Assembly (NCBI RefSeq): GCF_006440775.1
Contig: NZ_VFTZ01000016.1
Span: forward strand, 62,001 to 126,000
Origin: Mesorhizobium sp. B2-7-2
Lineage (GTDB): Bacteria; Pseudomonadota; Alphaproteobacteria; Rhizobiales; Rhizobiaceae
DNA length: 64,000 bases
Direction of reading: 5' to 3'
The notes under the pieces were generated by a model, which was given only the letters and a program-made list of their open reading frames with translations, made no database searches and was not told the origin of the DNA. Both the position numbers and the translations under genes were made by a program. This document shows positions 37,506 through 46,427 of the stretch, in pieces; the stretch's first letter is position 1; every line of letters begins with the position of its first letter.

Positions 37506-38164
37506 TGAGCAGGAAGATTCGCGTTTACGGCATTTCCGCAGGCACAGTTCTAGCAGTTGCCGCTAGCCTGGCGGTCTACATGGCGCCCGGGGTCGCCATC
37601 TCGACACCGAGCCATGCCGCAGCGATCGCCGATAGTCACGACGATCCCGCGCCACAACGCTTTCAGATCGCACAGGCGCAGGCCGGCGGCCAGTCGACCG
37701 GCGGGGCTGCCGCATCAGGCCTTCCAGGCGGGGCGTCGTCGCTGAACGAGACCTACAAGGACTGGGTCGTGGCCTGTCAGGTCGCAAACAGCGCCAAGCG
37801 TTGCGTCATGTCACAGCAGCAGAAGCAGCAGAACGGCCAGCGTGTCCTTGCTATCGAATTGGCAGCGCCAACCGGCAACACCGTTTCTGGCACGCTGATC
37901 CTGCCGTTCGGGCTCGCGCTCGATTCCGGCGTCACCTTCCAGGTCGACGACAAACCGGCGATGCCGCCGCTGCGCTTCCATACCTGCGTGCCCGCCGGGT
38001 GCCTCGTCCCCGTCACCTTCGATGCGCCGACGCTGGTGGGGCTGCGCGCCGGCACGGCACTTAAGGTCAAGGCGACGGCTGATGGCGGCGCGGCGGCGCC
38101 GTTCTCAATCTCGCTGCAAGGCTTCAGCACCGCCCTCGATCGTGTGGAGGCGCTATCACGTTGA
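37502..38164 (+). CDS. invasion-associated locus B (IalB) family exported protein
   Basis: A 220-residue exported protein. The signal sequence covers about residues 1-41 (VLAVAASLAVYMAPGVAI in the core), followed by a glutamine/glycine-rich linker. The IalB domain starts at KDWVVACQVANSAKRCVMSQ and contains the conserved cysteines and VSGTLILPFGLALDSGVTFQ, then LRFHTCVPAGCLVPVTF. IalB proteins of Bartonella and Brucella are periplasmic or surface proteins linked to invasion; many rhizobia have them too. It is translationally coupled to sapC. Confidence 0.85.
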   Translation: MMSRKIRVYGISAGTVLAVAASLAVYMAPGVAISTPSHAAAIADSHDDPAPQRFQIAQAQAGGQSTGGAAASGLPGGASSLNETYKDWVVACQVANSAKRCVMSQQQKQQNGQRVLAIELAAPTGNTVSGTLILPFGLALDSGVTFQVDDKPAMPPLRFHTCVPAGCLVPVTFDAPTLVGLRAGTALKVKATADGGAAAPFSISLQGFSTALDRVEALSR

Positions 38165-38210
38165 GGTTGATCGAAACCTGAGCAGAGAAGCATGTTTGAC
38201 GCCATCCGGC

Positions 38211-38400
38211 ATGGTCGACAAGGGCGATTCGGTGACGAAGGAGCGTATGGCGGGCCTAAAGGCGATTCGCCATCAGGCGAAGACCGATGCCGAACGGATG
38301 CAGGCGACGCTTGATCGCACCGGCAATCAGAGGATCACCATCGGCATGCTCGATTCGCTTTCCAGCGTGGCGCGTGACCGACTTCGGCTTGAAGGGGCGG
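38211..38400 (+). pseudogene. serine-type recombinase, C-terminal fragment
   Basis: About 60 codons encode MVDKGDSVTKERMAGLKAIR followed by AERMQATLDRTGNQRITIGM and LDSLSSVARDRL, which matches the coiled-coil end of large serine recombinases. No catalytic domain is present upstream, where the IalB gene ends 47 bases before. It is a remnant of a mobile element. Confidence 0.6.
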
Positions 38401-38499
38401 CTGCAAGACCTGCGCCGCTTTGGCCGAAAGGGAATTTTCGGAACCGAATATTTCCTGCGCGCGCAGGTCGCGGAATTGTCGGGGACGATCACGGCTCGA

Positions 38500-38763
38500 T
38501 ACGACATAGACCGAACGTTTCCTTGCGGCCGTACATCGGTCTCTGGCTTCGGACAGACCGATGCCGTCCGGACCGTAGCGCCCGATGGTCAGCGTCTCGC
38601 GGCGATCGTTGAGACGGTAGTCGTAGCCGAAGGTAATCAGCCCCGAGGGCGCAACGACGACGTACATACCGTCACGATCCGACAGCTTGTACAATTTCTC
38701 TTTTGGTTTCAGCCTCTTAAGCGCAAGATCGGTCAGCATCGGAAAGGCCTTTTCGACGTCCAA
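38500..38763 (-). pseudogene. P4-type tyrosine integrase, N-terminal fragment
   Basis: Read on the minus strand from 38763, the product (MDVEKAFPMLTDLALKRLKP, then KLYKLSDRDGMYVVVAPSGL, YDYRLNDRRETLTIGRYGPD and GLSEARDRC) is the N-terminal DUF4102-type domain of a P4-like integrase. Homology stops near 38520 and the frame continues into unrelated sequence, so the catalytic domain has been lost. An ATG at 38739 is an alternative start. Confidence 0.7.
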
Positions 38764-38787
38764 TCACCTCGTCAAGGCCCTATTTTT

Positions 38788-39149
38788 ACCGTCACGCGAA
38801 ATACCGTCAATCTTTTCCTGTATTCCTTTTATATCAGTATTTTACGCATCGAATCGCTGCACTGCTTGGCCTTGTGGTGCTGACGATATTTGAAAAGCGA
38901 CTCGTTGACAAAAATCCAAATACCGTCAGCCGTACCGTCAAATGGTCGCGCTTTGGGGCGATGGGGAGCGGTAGATAGCAGAGATTTTTTATTTCATTTT
39001 CAACGAGATAGGACGTCTTTTCGATAGACCGCGAAACACCGCGAAGGACGCCGGGTCATTCCCACTCGATGATCAACCGGACCTTCAACACACTGGTTTT
39101 GCAGTCCAATTGCTGCCATAAATTTCCTAATACCGTTCCAAATACCGTC
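38788..39149 (+). repeat. cluster of TACCGTC repeats (possible integrase arm sites)
   Basis: Six copies of TACCGTC or a near match occur in the same orientation: 38787-38793, 38802-38808, 38921-38927, 38933-38939, 39131-39137 (one mismatch) and 39143-39149; four extend to AATACCG. They sit directly upstream of the integrase fragment and flank the guaA-like core, which is how integrase arm-type sites are usually placed. Confidence 0.5.
39056..39070 (-). other. guaA 3'-end-like attachment core
   Basis: The minus strand reads ATCGAGTGGGAATGA, coding I-E-W-E-stop, the conserved C-terminus of GMP synthase. No guaA gene accompanies it; upstream sequence does not continue GuaA. The guaA 3' end is a known target of P4-type integrases, including elements of Mesorhizobium, so this is a plausible att remnant. 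Confidence 0.45.
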
Positions 39150-39534
39150 GGATTCTTACGCTGTTGAAAAGGCTACAACAATGTAGTCGCTGTCGCGGCA
39201 TGCATCCTTTTGACTGCATCATTTCCGTAGCGATTTCGCAGCGCCAAACAGAATGGCGCGTGGGCGCCATTTCCGCCAGCGGATGCGGTAAGCAAACCGA
39301 CACAGGACAGCGGCTGCTTGGTTTCGCATCCGTTTGGCCCACCGAGCACCGGCGAATTTGCACAATTCGACTGTAGACGACTTTGGACTATTCGCAGCCA
39401 GTTGGCGAATGGCCGCAGTCGGGCGCCGAAAGCGGATTGTTAATCAGATTGCCTAAGCGAGATAGCGAACGGATACATCCATGAGCGCCACCGCTGTGCC
39501 TCCGCCTGGCGCCCAACGGCTGTTCACTTGTTAT
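39150..39534. other. gene-free stretch
   Basis: I see no supported coding region, repeat or promoter between the TACCGTC cluster and the cytochrome gene. A minus-strand open frame of 78 codons at 39127-39363 lacks a ribosome site and family features. Confidence 0.4.
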
Positions 39535-40002
39535 TCAAGGCGAGGCCGAAGATGTAAGCTGATCGAAACCTATCCCGGCGAGAGCCATCAAGTCGCTTGG
39601 CAGAGCGACGTCGCCCGCCGTTTTCCCATTTTCGCTTGAGATGAATGCGATCAGTGCGCTCACTTCTGCGTTGCTCAAAGTTCCAGGCGCGTTCCTTGGC
39701 ATATTAGTTTTGATGAAACTGAACAGGGCACTGACGCTGCCAGGGAACCACTTTTGTGTAAAGACAGAGCCTCTAAGGGGGGGGCCGAATCCCCCCGAGA
39801 GGTCGGCCTTATGACAAAGCACGCAGGTCGAAAGGAATTTGGTCCGACCGGCCCCAGCCTGATCGGCAGAAAAGGTAAGTGGACCTAATGTCGCCGCGTG
39901 GCCATCACCCTCGGGGCGATCGGTTGCTCCATTACTTGGCAATGCAATCACTAAAGCCGCGATTGCCAGGAGCATCGCGCCCAAACAGCGCCTGACACTC
40001 AT
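39535..40002 (-). CDS. exported monohaem c-type cytochrome
   Basis: A 155-residue protein with a signal peptide (about residues 1-25, MLLAIAALVIALPSNG in the core) and one haem c motif, CVLCH (Cys60-His64). A likely axial methionine is in IKTNMPRNAPGTLSNAEVSA, the usual small class I pattern. It should carry single electrons in the periplasm. It lies 15 bases after the next gene upstream on the same strand and is probably cotranscribed with it, so it is a candidate electron acceptor for that protein. Confidence 0.8.
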   Translation of the reverse strand: MSVRRCLGAMLLAIAALVIALPSNGATDRPEGDGHAATLGPLTFSADQAGAGRTKFLSTCVLCHKADLSGGFGPPLRGSVFTQKWFPGSVSALFSFIKTNMPRNAPGTLSNAEVSALIAFISSENGKTAGDVALPSDLMALAGIGFDQLTSSASP

Positions 40003-40017
40003 CTCGTCAGCCCCCTT

Positions 40018-41361
40018 TCATTTTTGAAATGGACAGGAGGCGGGCGGCGGACCTGCAGTTTCTGGCTTTGCACGGAACGGTATTGACATCACGAAGTCGG
40101 TCTGGACGAAGTCGTCAAATACATTATTACGCGTAACCTGCAGATTGGCCGATGGGAAGCCTGGCCACGGAACGAGCGTACCGTCAACAGATTTGGCAAG
40201 TACAGCACCATCTGGCACGGGTTCTTGGTTAGGCAACCCGATCTGAAACAATCCGGTGTTCAGAGGGTTGAAAAATCGCGGTGATGCGGCTTTCTTGTCC
40301 CATCCACCGTATGAATGGCAGCTAATGCACGAGGAGTTTACAAAGCCATTCTCGATATGGGCATCTGAAAGCACAATTGGAGAGCCGGTCGTGTCCACGA
40401 AATTGACCTGCGTCCCTCCCAATTTATAGTTCTCCCAAACGGTTCCCGCGAGACTGGCTGGCATTTGCGCTGTGTCGGGATACTCCCTTCCAGGTTGGCT
40501 GGGGAGCGGCTTTCCAGCGAATATCTTGTGATGAAAGGTCGCCCAGAACCAGTTTGGAACGTCTTTCGTGAGGATGTGAAGCGTCTGTAGCCCAAAGACG
40601 ACTTTCGTTGCTCCTGTTGATTGTCCAGAGCTGAGCTGCCCATTCTTCACATAGAGTACTATTGAATAGAAATTGTTTGGAACGCCCGACCCAATCTCGG
40701 CATCGGTGAATTGCACCCAAGCAGCTTTGACTTCAATGCTCTCTGGAGGGAAAGTGATCGGTCCGACCGCCTTATCAAGTACCGCCTTAGCGTACCTCGC
40801 CAATCCATCTCGACTATACAGACAATTCGTACGAATGAAGTCGAACGTCGCTTTGTTCATATATGTCTCGCCGAGACCGCCTACGCTTCCGATATAGACA
40901 CCCTCTCCTGATGTATTGAACCTTGCGCTTAATGCGGCTTGTTCATGAAAACCTGGCTGCTGCCCAGGCGCCTGACCAAAAAGATGTCTTTCGTCGTTCG
41001 CATCGGTCCAATCGGCCGGGTAACTTCCGTCGTCCTTGAATACCTCGCTATCTGCTAACTTCCACGTCTCCCAAACAGAAGTGGTACCTGGCGCTCCAGG
41101 ACGGCGCGAACAGTCTGGTACTCCGCGAGATTTAGGGTCTGTCGCGACCGCAGGTTGGACCAACGTAGCGAACAAATCCCAAGCGTGCTTGCTGGGATTA
41201 TCCATCGCATCGGTGCGTACGGGCGACGGAGGACAAAAATCGGCGGGTGTCGCAGGCGGCTGCCCTGCGGCCACCGCGGGAGCAAGCGCGCAGTCCCAAC
41301 CAACAAACAATGACAAGCAAGTCGCAGCCTGCATCAATCGACGTCCAAGGACGCTGACCAT
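40018..41361 (-). CDS. exported haem c-containing protein of unknown family
   Basis: A 447-residue exported protein starting with a signal peptide (ending about AVAAG near residue 33). One haem c motif, CISCH, is present about three quarters along, in NSSCISCHSYGGWDKKAA. The rest includes conserved-looking blocks (SVWETWKLADSEVF, WFWATFHHKIFAG) that I do not recognise. The start has GGGAGAG before it. It resembles the larger haem proteins at 46428-48542 in composition and could act as an oxidoreductase subunit. The downstream cytochrome gene is 15 bases away. Confidence 0.7.
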   Translation of the reverse strand: MVSVLGRRLMQAATCLSLFVGWDCALAPAVAAGQPPATPADFCPPSPVRTDAMDNPSKHAWDLFATLVQPAVATDPKSRGVPDCSRRPGAPGTTSVWETWKLADSEVFKDDGSYPADWTDANDERHLFGQAPGQQPGFHEQAALSARFNTSGEGVYIGSVGGLGETYMNKATFDFIRTNCLYSRDGLARYAKAVLDKAVGPITFPPESIEVKAAWVQFTDAEIGSGVPNNFYSIVLYVKNGQLSSGQSTGATKVVFGLQTLHILTKDVPNWFWATFHHKIFAGKPLPSQPGREYPDTAQMPASLAGTVWENYKLGGTQVNFVDTTGSPIVLSDAHIENGFVNSSCISCHSYGGWDKKAASPRFFNPLNTGLFQIGLPNQEPVPDGAVLAKSVDGTLVPWPGFPSANLQVTRNNVFDDFVQTDFVMSIPFRAKPETAGPPPASCPFQK

Positions 41362-41683
41362 AGCACTCTCCCGAAGTATTAAGTCTTGTCAGTAAAGCGC
41401 GCTGCCAAGAGCTTCCATGACCTGGAACATTAAATGGGCAACAATATATAATGCCGGACTAGACGCCAAAGCCAAAAGCGCCCCCCCTGCGGTATGACCA
41501 TATCCCTCAGAGTCGATTGACGCAATACCGCTTGCACGCGACGACAAAAAGATTAATTGTCAGGGCAGAGACTATAATACAGGCACGTGCGTTCGCGACG
41601 GGCATACGTACACTTATTAACTGAGGAGAAGGGCAAGCACGTCACACCTGCGAGAGAGGCACATAACCTTGGGAGGGATTGGA
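41362..41683. other. divergent promoter region
   Basis: This stretch separates the haem protein gene (minus) from the protease gene (plus). It is visibly AT-richer than most of the window. No known operator or EcfG or FNR site is seen. Confidence 0.4.
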
Positions 41684-42586
41684 ATGCAGGTATTTGCTGG
41701 ATTGGCTGCGATTGGCTTTTTTGTGATAGAGGTACTGTCAGTCACGCCTGCAGCGGCGGGAGGACTGGGGAATATCGAGCGCCTCCAGAACGAGGTGCAA
41801 GACATCGTGAAGCGGGCGAAACTGCCCGACGCCGATCAGAAGTTGATACTCAATTCGATTCGTGTGGACCCTCGCATCGTTGGCGGCGAGGCGGTGGATT
41901 TCAAGCAAAATGAGTGGCAGGTTGGGCTTGTAAGGGCGGTCGCCCCCGATCCACAACGGTTCCTGTTTTGCGGCGGGTCGCTTGTGGCGCCAGGCTGGGT
42001 CCTAACGGCGGCGCACTGCGTCGACAACTTCATCGTGAACAAGAACCCAGCCGCGCTAGACGTCGTCGATGGCACGAGTTTCCTGCCTGCTGGCGGCGAG
42101 CGTCTCAAGGTAACCAACATCATCATCCATCCGAAATGGGACTCGCAGCTTAACGAGTACGATTTCGCACTACTTCAGTTGGCGCGGGACGCGAGGATGG
42201 GCCGACCGATTGCGCTGATCCCAGAGGGTTCAAGTTACCACGGGACGGCCTACGTTACGGGTTGGGGAGCGATCTTCCAAGGCGGAAATACGACGACCGA
42301 CCTGCTCGGTGCAACCGTGCCCATAGTGCCGAATGATGCGTGCAATGCGAAGGACAGTTACAACGGACGAATTACCTCGGCGATGATATGCGCTGGCAAG
42401 GAGGACGGCGGCGTCGATTCTTGTCAAGGCGATAGCGGAGGGCCACTAAGTGCCGTTGTAGACGGGAAGCGCCAGCTCGTCGGCGTTGTGAGCTGGGGCG
42501 AGGGTTGCGCCAAACGCCTGAAATATGGCGTCTACGCCAACGTCGCGGTTGCAACCGTGTGGATAGCCAACACGCTGGCGCGCTGA
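41684..42586 (+). CDS. secreted trypsin-like serine protease (S1)
   Basis: A 300-residue protein. It has a signal peptide to about residue 26 (ending TPAAAG), a 38-residue propeptide and the activation site PRIVGG (cleavage after Arg64). The catalytic triad is His111 (LTAAHC), Asp160 (NEYDFALL) and Ser251 (GDSGGP). Asp245, six residues before the serine, predicts cleavage after Lys or Arg. Cysteines match the usual disulfides. The ATG at 41684 has GGGAGG before it; an in-frame TTG at 41669 is less likely. True S1 trypsins are uncommon in rhizobia. It stands opposite the oxidase genes and may mature one of their products. Confidence 0.88.
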   Translation: MQVFAGLAAIGFFVIEVLSVTPAAAGGLGNIERLQNEVQDIVKRAKLPDADQKLILNSIRVDPRIVGGEAVDFKQNEWQVGLVRAVAPDPQRFLFCGGSLVAPGWVLTAAHCVDNFIVNKNPAALDVVDGTSFLPAGGERLKVTNIIIHPKWDSQLNEYDFALLQLARDARMGRPIALIPEGSSYHGTAYVTGWGAIFQGGNTTTDLLGATVPIVPNDACNAKDSYNGRITSAMICAGKEDGGVDSCQGDSGGPLSAVVDGKRQLVGVVSWGEGCAKRLKYGVYANVAVATVWIANTLAR

Positions 42587-42782
42587 GCTATTAGTCCGGG
42601 CTTGAAGCGAGTGACTCCGTTGACGGGACTATTCGGTTGTCACCTTGCCCGTTGATTTTAGGGGCAAGGTCAGGTGTTGCGAACGTTGGTCCGCCTAGCG
42701 CAGGACCGAGTCCGGTCTACGGCTTTGCAGCTGGATCGAGAACAAGAACAAACGCGGTTAGGAGGATCATGCAAGCCGACCG

Positions 42783-43832
42783 CTATTGGAGCGGACGGCC
42801 TTTGTTGAACATTTGGTTAAGCTCCTGAAGCGGAGGCGCATTGAGGTTTGATCGGGTTAGCGCGTCGGTTTCCTGTGCTGCCTTCAACTTGTTTTGTAGC
42901 GCTCTTTTGAGCGCCGCCCATTGCGCGGCATCGAGCTTCCCAGCCGATTCCGCGCTTTGGGCATAGTTTCGCACCGCCGCTGCATAGACGAGCGACGGTG
43001 TGTTCGGATCGGTGGCGACGGTGAGTGCGTAGGACGTGAATGTCGGATCATATTGACCAAGCACTTGAGCCGCCGCGGCTCGAAGAGCGGGCTCCGCCTG
43101 GTCGTTGAGAAAAATCTTGTTGCGAATCAAAGGTCGGTCTCCTGGAATTGAGCCAAGAACCGCCACGGCAGCCAGTCGCGCTTCCGCGGGCCCCTTATCC
43201 AGAAAATCCAAAAGGCAGGCACGCGAACGCGCCTCAGGTGCTTGCGTGCAAAGTTCGGCCGCTTGCTTTGGTGTGACCGCTCCATTGGCTAGGGCCTCCG
43301 CCAGCAAGGGCGAGGCTTCCTCCGCGGAGGACCTCACCAGCGTCTTTAAGGCGAGCATACCTGCCTCGGATCGACTTTGGCGAGTTGCCAGCCTCAATGC
43401 GTCGAGCGCCACCTTGTGCTGGTTTTGAACGTAGCTTCCCCATATTGTGCCCGGGTGCATCGCGGGGTCGTGATTGCCGGCGTCGTGACCGGCCATGACG
43501 ACCGAGTTAGCCAAGATTCCGACTGCGGATTTTCGCACGTCTTCGACGGGATCCGTTACCAACTCCGCAGCGACGGGCAGAGCCGCGTCTTCGGAAATCA
43601 ACGCAAGACCTTCGAGCGCCTTGCTGCGTGTTCCTGGATCAAAATTCGTGTTTGCGGCGGTGACGCGCAGTCTTTCGATCTCGCCTGCGTTCTCCAGGAG
43701 ATACGCCCTGACACGCGGATCGGGATTGGGGGGCTGGCCCAACTGGGCCAGGCACGGCGCAGCCAAAAGCCAAGCGCTAACCAAGGCGGAAACGAAGATG
43801 CGGCTGTTATTGTTGCCACCCATGTAGGTCAT
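42783..43832 (-). CDS. exported HEAT-like repeat protein
   Basis: A 349-residue protein with a signal peptide (IFVSALVSAWLLAAPCLAQ, cleaved near residue 28) and a series of helical pairs resembling HEAT repeats (SKALEGLALISEDAALPVAA, DPVEDVRKSAVGILANSVVM, EPALRAAAAQVLGQYDP). Such repeats bind partner proteins. The ATG at 43832 overlaps the tyrosinase stop (ATGA), so the two are translationally coupled and may form a complex. A longer open frame upstream is a shadow of the tyrosinase gene. Confidence 0.7.
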   Translation of the reverse strand: MTYMGGNNNSRIFVSALVSAWLLAAPCLAQLGQPPNPDPRVRAYLLENAGEIERLRVTAANTNFDPGTRSKALEGLALISEDAALPVAAELVTDPVEDVRKSAVGILANSVVMAGHDAGNHDPAMHPGTIWGSYVQNQHKVALDALRLATRQSRSEAGMLALKTLVRSSAEEASPLLAEALANGAVTPKQAAELCTQAPEARSRACLLDFLDKGPAEARLAAVAVLGSIPGDRPLIRNKIFLNDQAEPALRAAAAQVLGQYDPTFTSYALTVATDPNTPSLVYAAAVRNYAQSAESAGKLDAAQWAALKRALQNKLKAAQETDALTRSNLNAPPLQELNQMFNKGRPLQ

Positions 43833-45178
43833 TTGAGAGGCCGTCCGAGATAGTCGATGTCGTCGTAGCAATATCCCAGCGCCGAGGAGGCCTGTTCGGA
43901 TCCTAGGTAATCTAGCATTCTTGCTGGCGTGAGCGAAGCGGCCTCGGACTTTGAACTTATTCCGGGCATCTGATGCGACGTGGAAGGCCATCCCGATGCT
44001 TCTGCGGGATCTGGGTATCCCCAAGGCCACATCGGATCGTCGGCGTAGGTGCCCTTCCTGTATATGCCCGCATCTGGCCCGGTTCCTGGATATTTCCCCA
44101 GGGCTGAGTACGCGTCCTCATCATTCCCGCTGAACCGGGAATAGGTGGCCTGCCAGTGTGCCCAAACCCTATCCACGTTGGCATGCAGCAGGAAGAAGAG
44201 TGGGTCGGCGGGCGAGTCGGCCGTGGCAAGCCAGCCGCCCAGGTTTCGATGCACACCGCTATGGAAACTACTCTCGATTTGGCTATGGAATATCACGAAC
44301 GCGCGGTGGAAGTTCGCCGGTACGGCTGGATCAAGGACGCCTTGGCTTGGCGCCACAGCTGGGTCTCGAATCAGCCGACCCATTTGTGGATCGATCCAGT
44401 CGCCTAGACCTGGCCCGCTGACGAACGGCACACCTGGCACAGTCGCTCCCATGAAATCATCGGAAAAAACATGGTCCGCAGGCTCATCGAAGCGCCAATA
44501 TGGAATGGTCACACGCGGGTCGACCTGCTGGAGGCGACGTTCAAGATCAAGGAGTAGCGCTCGGTGCCATGGCAAAAAAAGTGGCGACCTGTGAATTTCA
44601 AGCTGATTGGCCGCTTCATGGATGCGAACGAACGGTTCGTAATCCGACGACGCGGCGCTGTTTTGGATATCGTGAAGCTTCTTCAAAGCGTCCAGAAAAA
44701 TTTGGACTTCAAATCTCGTCAACGACTCCGCGTTTTTTCGCACCCGCACCATCACGTCCACCGATCCAAGCTCCAGGCCTAGGTCATCAAGCGCGATCAC
44801 GCGCACGTCTTTGGCGCCAGTGGAGGCCTTCGTCCCCATGATCCAGAACGACGCCCATGCCCCATTCGAGGGAAGGGGCAGACTGAGAGTGGAGGAAGGA
44901 GAGTAAGACTTCTTGTCGAGGACTTCGGCTCCGTTTAGCTGGAAGGCCACATTGCCGCTGCTGTCGGTAGAGACAGCAGAGAGGGTTAGATGTTGTTGCG
45001 CTGTCGACGACTTGCTTAAGAGTCGAGCTCGCGAGAGAACAGGAGTCCAGCAAATATAAGGACTGCTATCGTGGGCGCCGTCGCCGATTTGTATTTCGAC
45101 CGACTGAGCCGTTGATCGACCGACGGCGGCAATCGAGATGAGGACGCACCAGAATATTAGGCCGAGAAGAATTCGCAT
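43829..45178 (-). CDS. exported tyrosinase-family copper oxidase
   Basis: A 449-residue protein with a signal peptide (to about residue 25, AAVGRSTAQ). The type 3 copper-binding pattern is seen: FVRIHEAAN and HRSPLFLPWHRALLLDLERR for the first site and FHSQIESSFHSGVHRNLGG with DPLFFLLHANVDRVWAHWQA for the second. The histidine order HRSPLFLPWH is typical. It should oxidise phenols to quinones in the periplasm or outside the cell. A ~130-residue N-terminal region of unknown fold precedes the catalytic domain. It overlaps the HEAT-like gene and follows the exported protein gene by 33 bases. Confidence 0.85.
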   Translation of the reverse strand: MRILLGLIFWCVLISIAAVGRSTAQSVEIQIGDGAHDSSPYICWTPVLSRARLLSKSSTAQQHLTLSAVSTDSSGNVAFQLNGAEVLDKKSYSPSSTLSLPLPSNGAWASFWIMGTKASTGAKDVRVIALDDLGLELGSVDVMVRVRKNAESLTRFEVQIFLDALKKLHDIQNSAASSDYEPFVRIHEAANQLEIHRSPLFLPWHRALLLDLERRLQQVDPRVTIPYWRFDEPADHVFSDDFMGATVPGVPFVSGPGLGDWIDPQMGRLIRDPAVAPSQGVLDPAVPANFHRAFVIFHSQIESSFHSGVHRNLGGWLATADSPADPLFFLLHANVDRVWAHWQATYSRFSGNDEDAYSALGKYPGTGPDAGIYRKGTYADDPMWPWGYPDPAEASGWPSTSHQMPGISSKSEAASLTPARMLDYLGSEQASSALGYCYDDIDYLGRPLK

Positions 45179-45211
45179 TGCACCCTTGCGATTGGATTGC
45201 CACCGTCGAAA

Positions 45212-46411
45212 TCATTGCCCTGGCGCCGTCACTCGCACAACAGTCTCGGCCCCACCGTCGGCGGGCGCATTGAAAAATGTAAGGGTGGCGTCCGCAGTCG
45301 TGGGAGGCTTATCGGAAACGAACGAAAAGTTATAGGCCGAACCCCAGCGAACCGCGTTTGCGTTGGTGTCTTCGGAAGATTTGCGCGTTGACCAGATTAT
45401 CTGGTTGCCTTGAATGCGGCTGTCCCAGGCGTCGTTCGACCATATCTCCCCATTCGAATGTGGAGCTTTGAATGAAGCGCTGCTCTGGTCAATCTGCTGC
45501 TCAGGCACTGCAAATGCCTGGACAGCGAGATCGCTGTTCATATTGTACACGGAATAATCGTACCGGAACTTCCCACCGGCGAGGGGCTGGGCCTTGGAGC
45601 CTACTAGGATATACGTCTTCACCCCGTTCTCATCAAGATCGACCTCGGAGAGCTGCGCCCCGTACTCTTTCCAGGCGAACAGAGCCGGCTGCATCCGCAC
45701 CTCCGGGCTTTCGTTTCGCAACACCCACGCTCCAGATCTTAAGATCGGTTTGACTTCCCTATAGGTCACATTGTTACGTGCGTTACCGGCTGTCGCATCG
45801 TCGGCGGTGATGTACTGGGCCTCCACGAAATACCGCGCGCCTGGCGTGAGCAGGTCAGCTTCGTCGACGAGCAAGATCCGTTCCGCTGGATCGCTTGGGG
45901 GATAGCCGGTCAGATCTTGTGCTTTGGATCCGTCAAATTCAACTTTTGCAGAATTGGTTATTCTGCTCCGAGGCCCAAGATTACGGGGATCTGAATTGAG
46001 ATCCTCAGTATACAGGTCGGAGCAACCGGGACGCAACTGGCTTCCCCCGGCCCCAGCCTGGCAGGTGCGATGCATTTCCGGTATGCCACCGCAATCGTTC
46101 TGATTCGTCGCGTAGAATCCGTGCTTGACCCAAGATTTCGCCAATTGCTCCATCCTTCCATCTGCCAAGCGATAAAAGTTGAGGGTGATGGCTGGATGAT
46201 GTGTGTCCGGAAGGCGCTGCCAATTGAGTGGCGAATCCCCAATATTGCAGGAATTGGTTGAAGCCGTGAGACCGATCTTCGATCCGAGCCGGCTGTCTTC
46301 CCGAGCGTCGTCGATGAATCCCACGATCACATCCGGCCCTGTCGCGGCCGCTTTGAGGTTGCTCGACAGCAGCGAAACGACGACAACCGCGATCCCATAT
46401 GCTATACGCAT
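45212..46411 (-). CDS. exported protein of unknown family
   Basis: A 399-residue protein with a signal peptide (IAVVVVSLLSSNLKAAA) and a body rich in beta-strand-type sequence with several cysteines (NSCNIGDS, QNDCGGIPEMHRTCQAGAGG). The C-terminal region (YNFSFVSDKPPTTADATLTF) reads like a beta-sandwich domain. I do not recognise it. It lies 16 bases after the two-haem protein gene and 33 before the tyrosinase gene, so it belongs to the same transcript. A substrate-binding or structural role is possible. Confidence 0.65.
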   Translation of the reverse strand: MRIAYGIAVVVVSLLSSNLKAAATGPDVIVGFIDDAREDSRLGSKIGLTASTNSCNIGDSPLNWQRLPDTHHPAITLNFYRLADGRMEQLAKSWVKHGFYATNQNDCGGIPEMHRTCQAGAGGSQLRPGCSDLYTEDLNSDPRNLGPRSRITNSAKVEFDGSKAQDLTGYPPSDPAERILLVDEADLLTPGARYFVEAQYITADDATAGNARNNVTYREVKPILRSGAWVLRNESPEVRMQPALFAWKEYGAQLSEVDLDENGVKTYILVGSKAQPLAGGKFRYDYSVYNMNSDLAVQAFAVPEQQIDQSSASFKAPHSNGEIWSNDAWDSRIQGNQIIWSTRKSSEDTNANAVRWGSAYNFSFVSDKPPTTADATLTFFNAPADGGAETVVRVTAPGQ

Positions 46412-46427
46412 GACTTACTCCCGTGGG

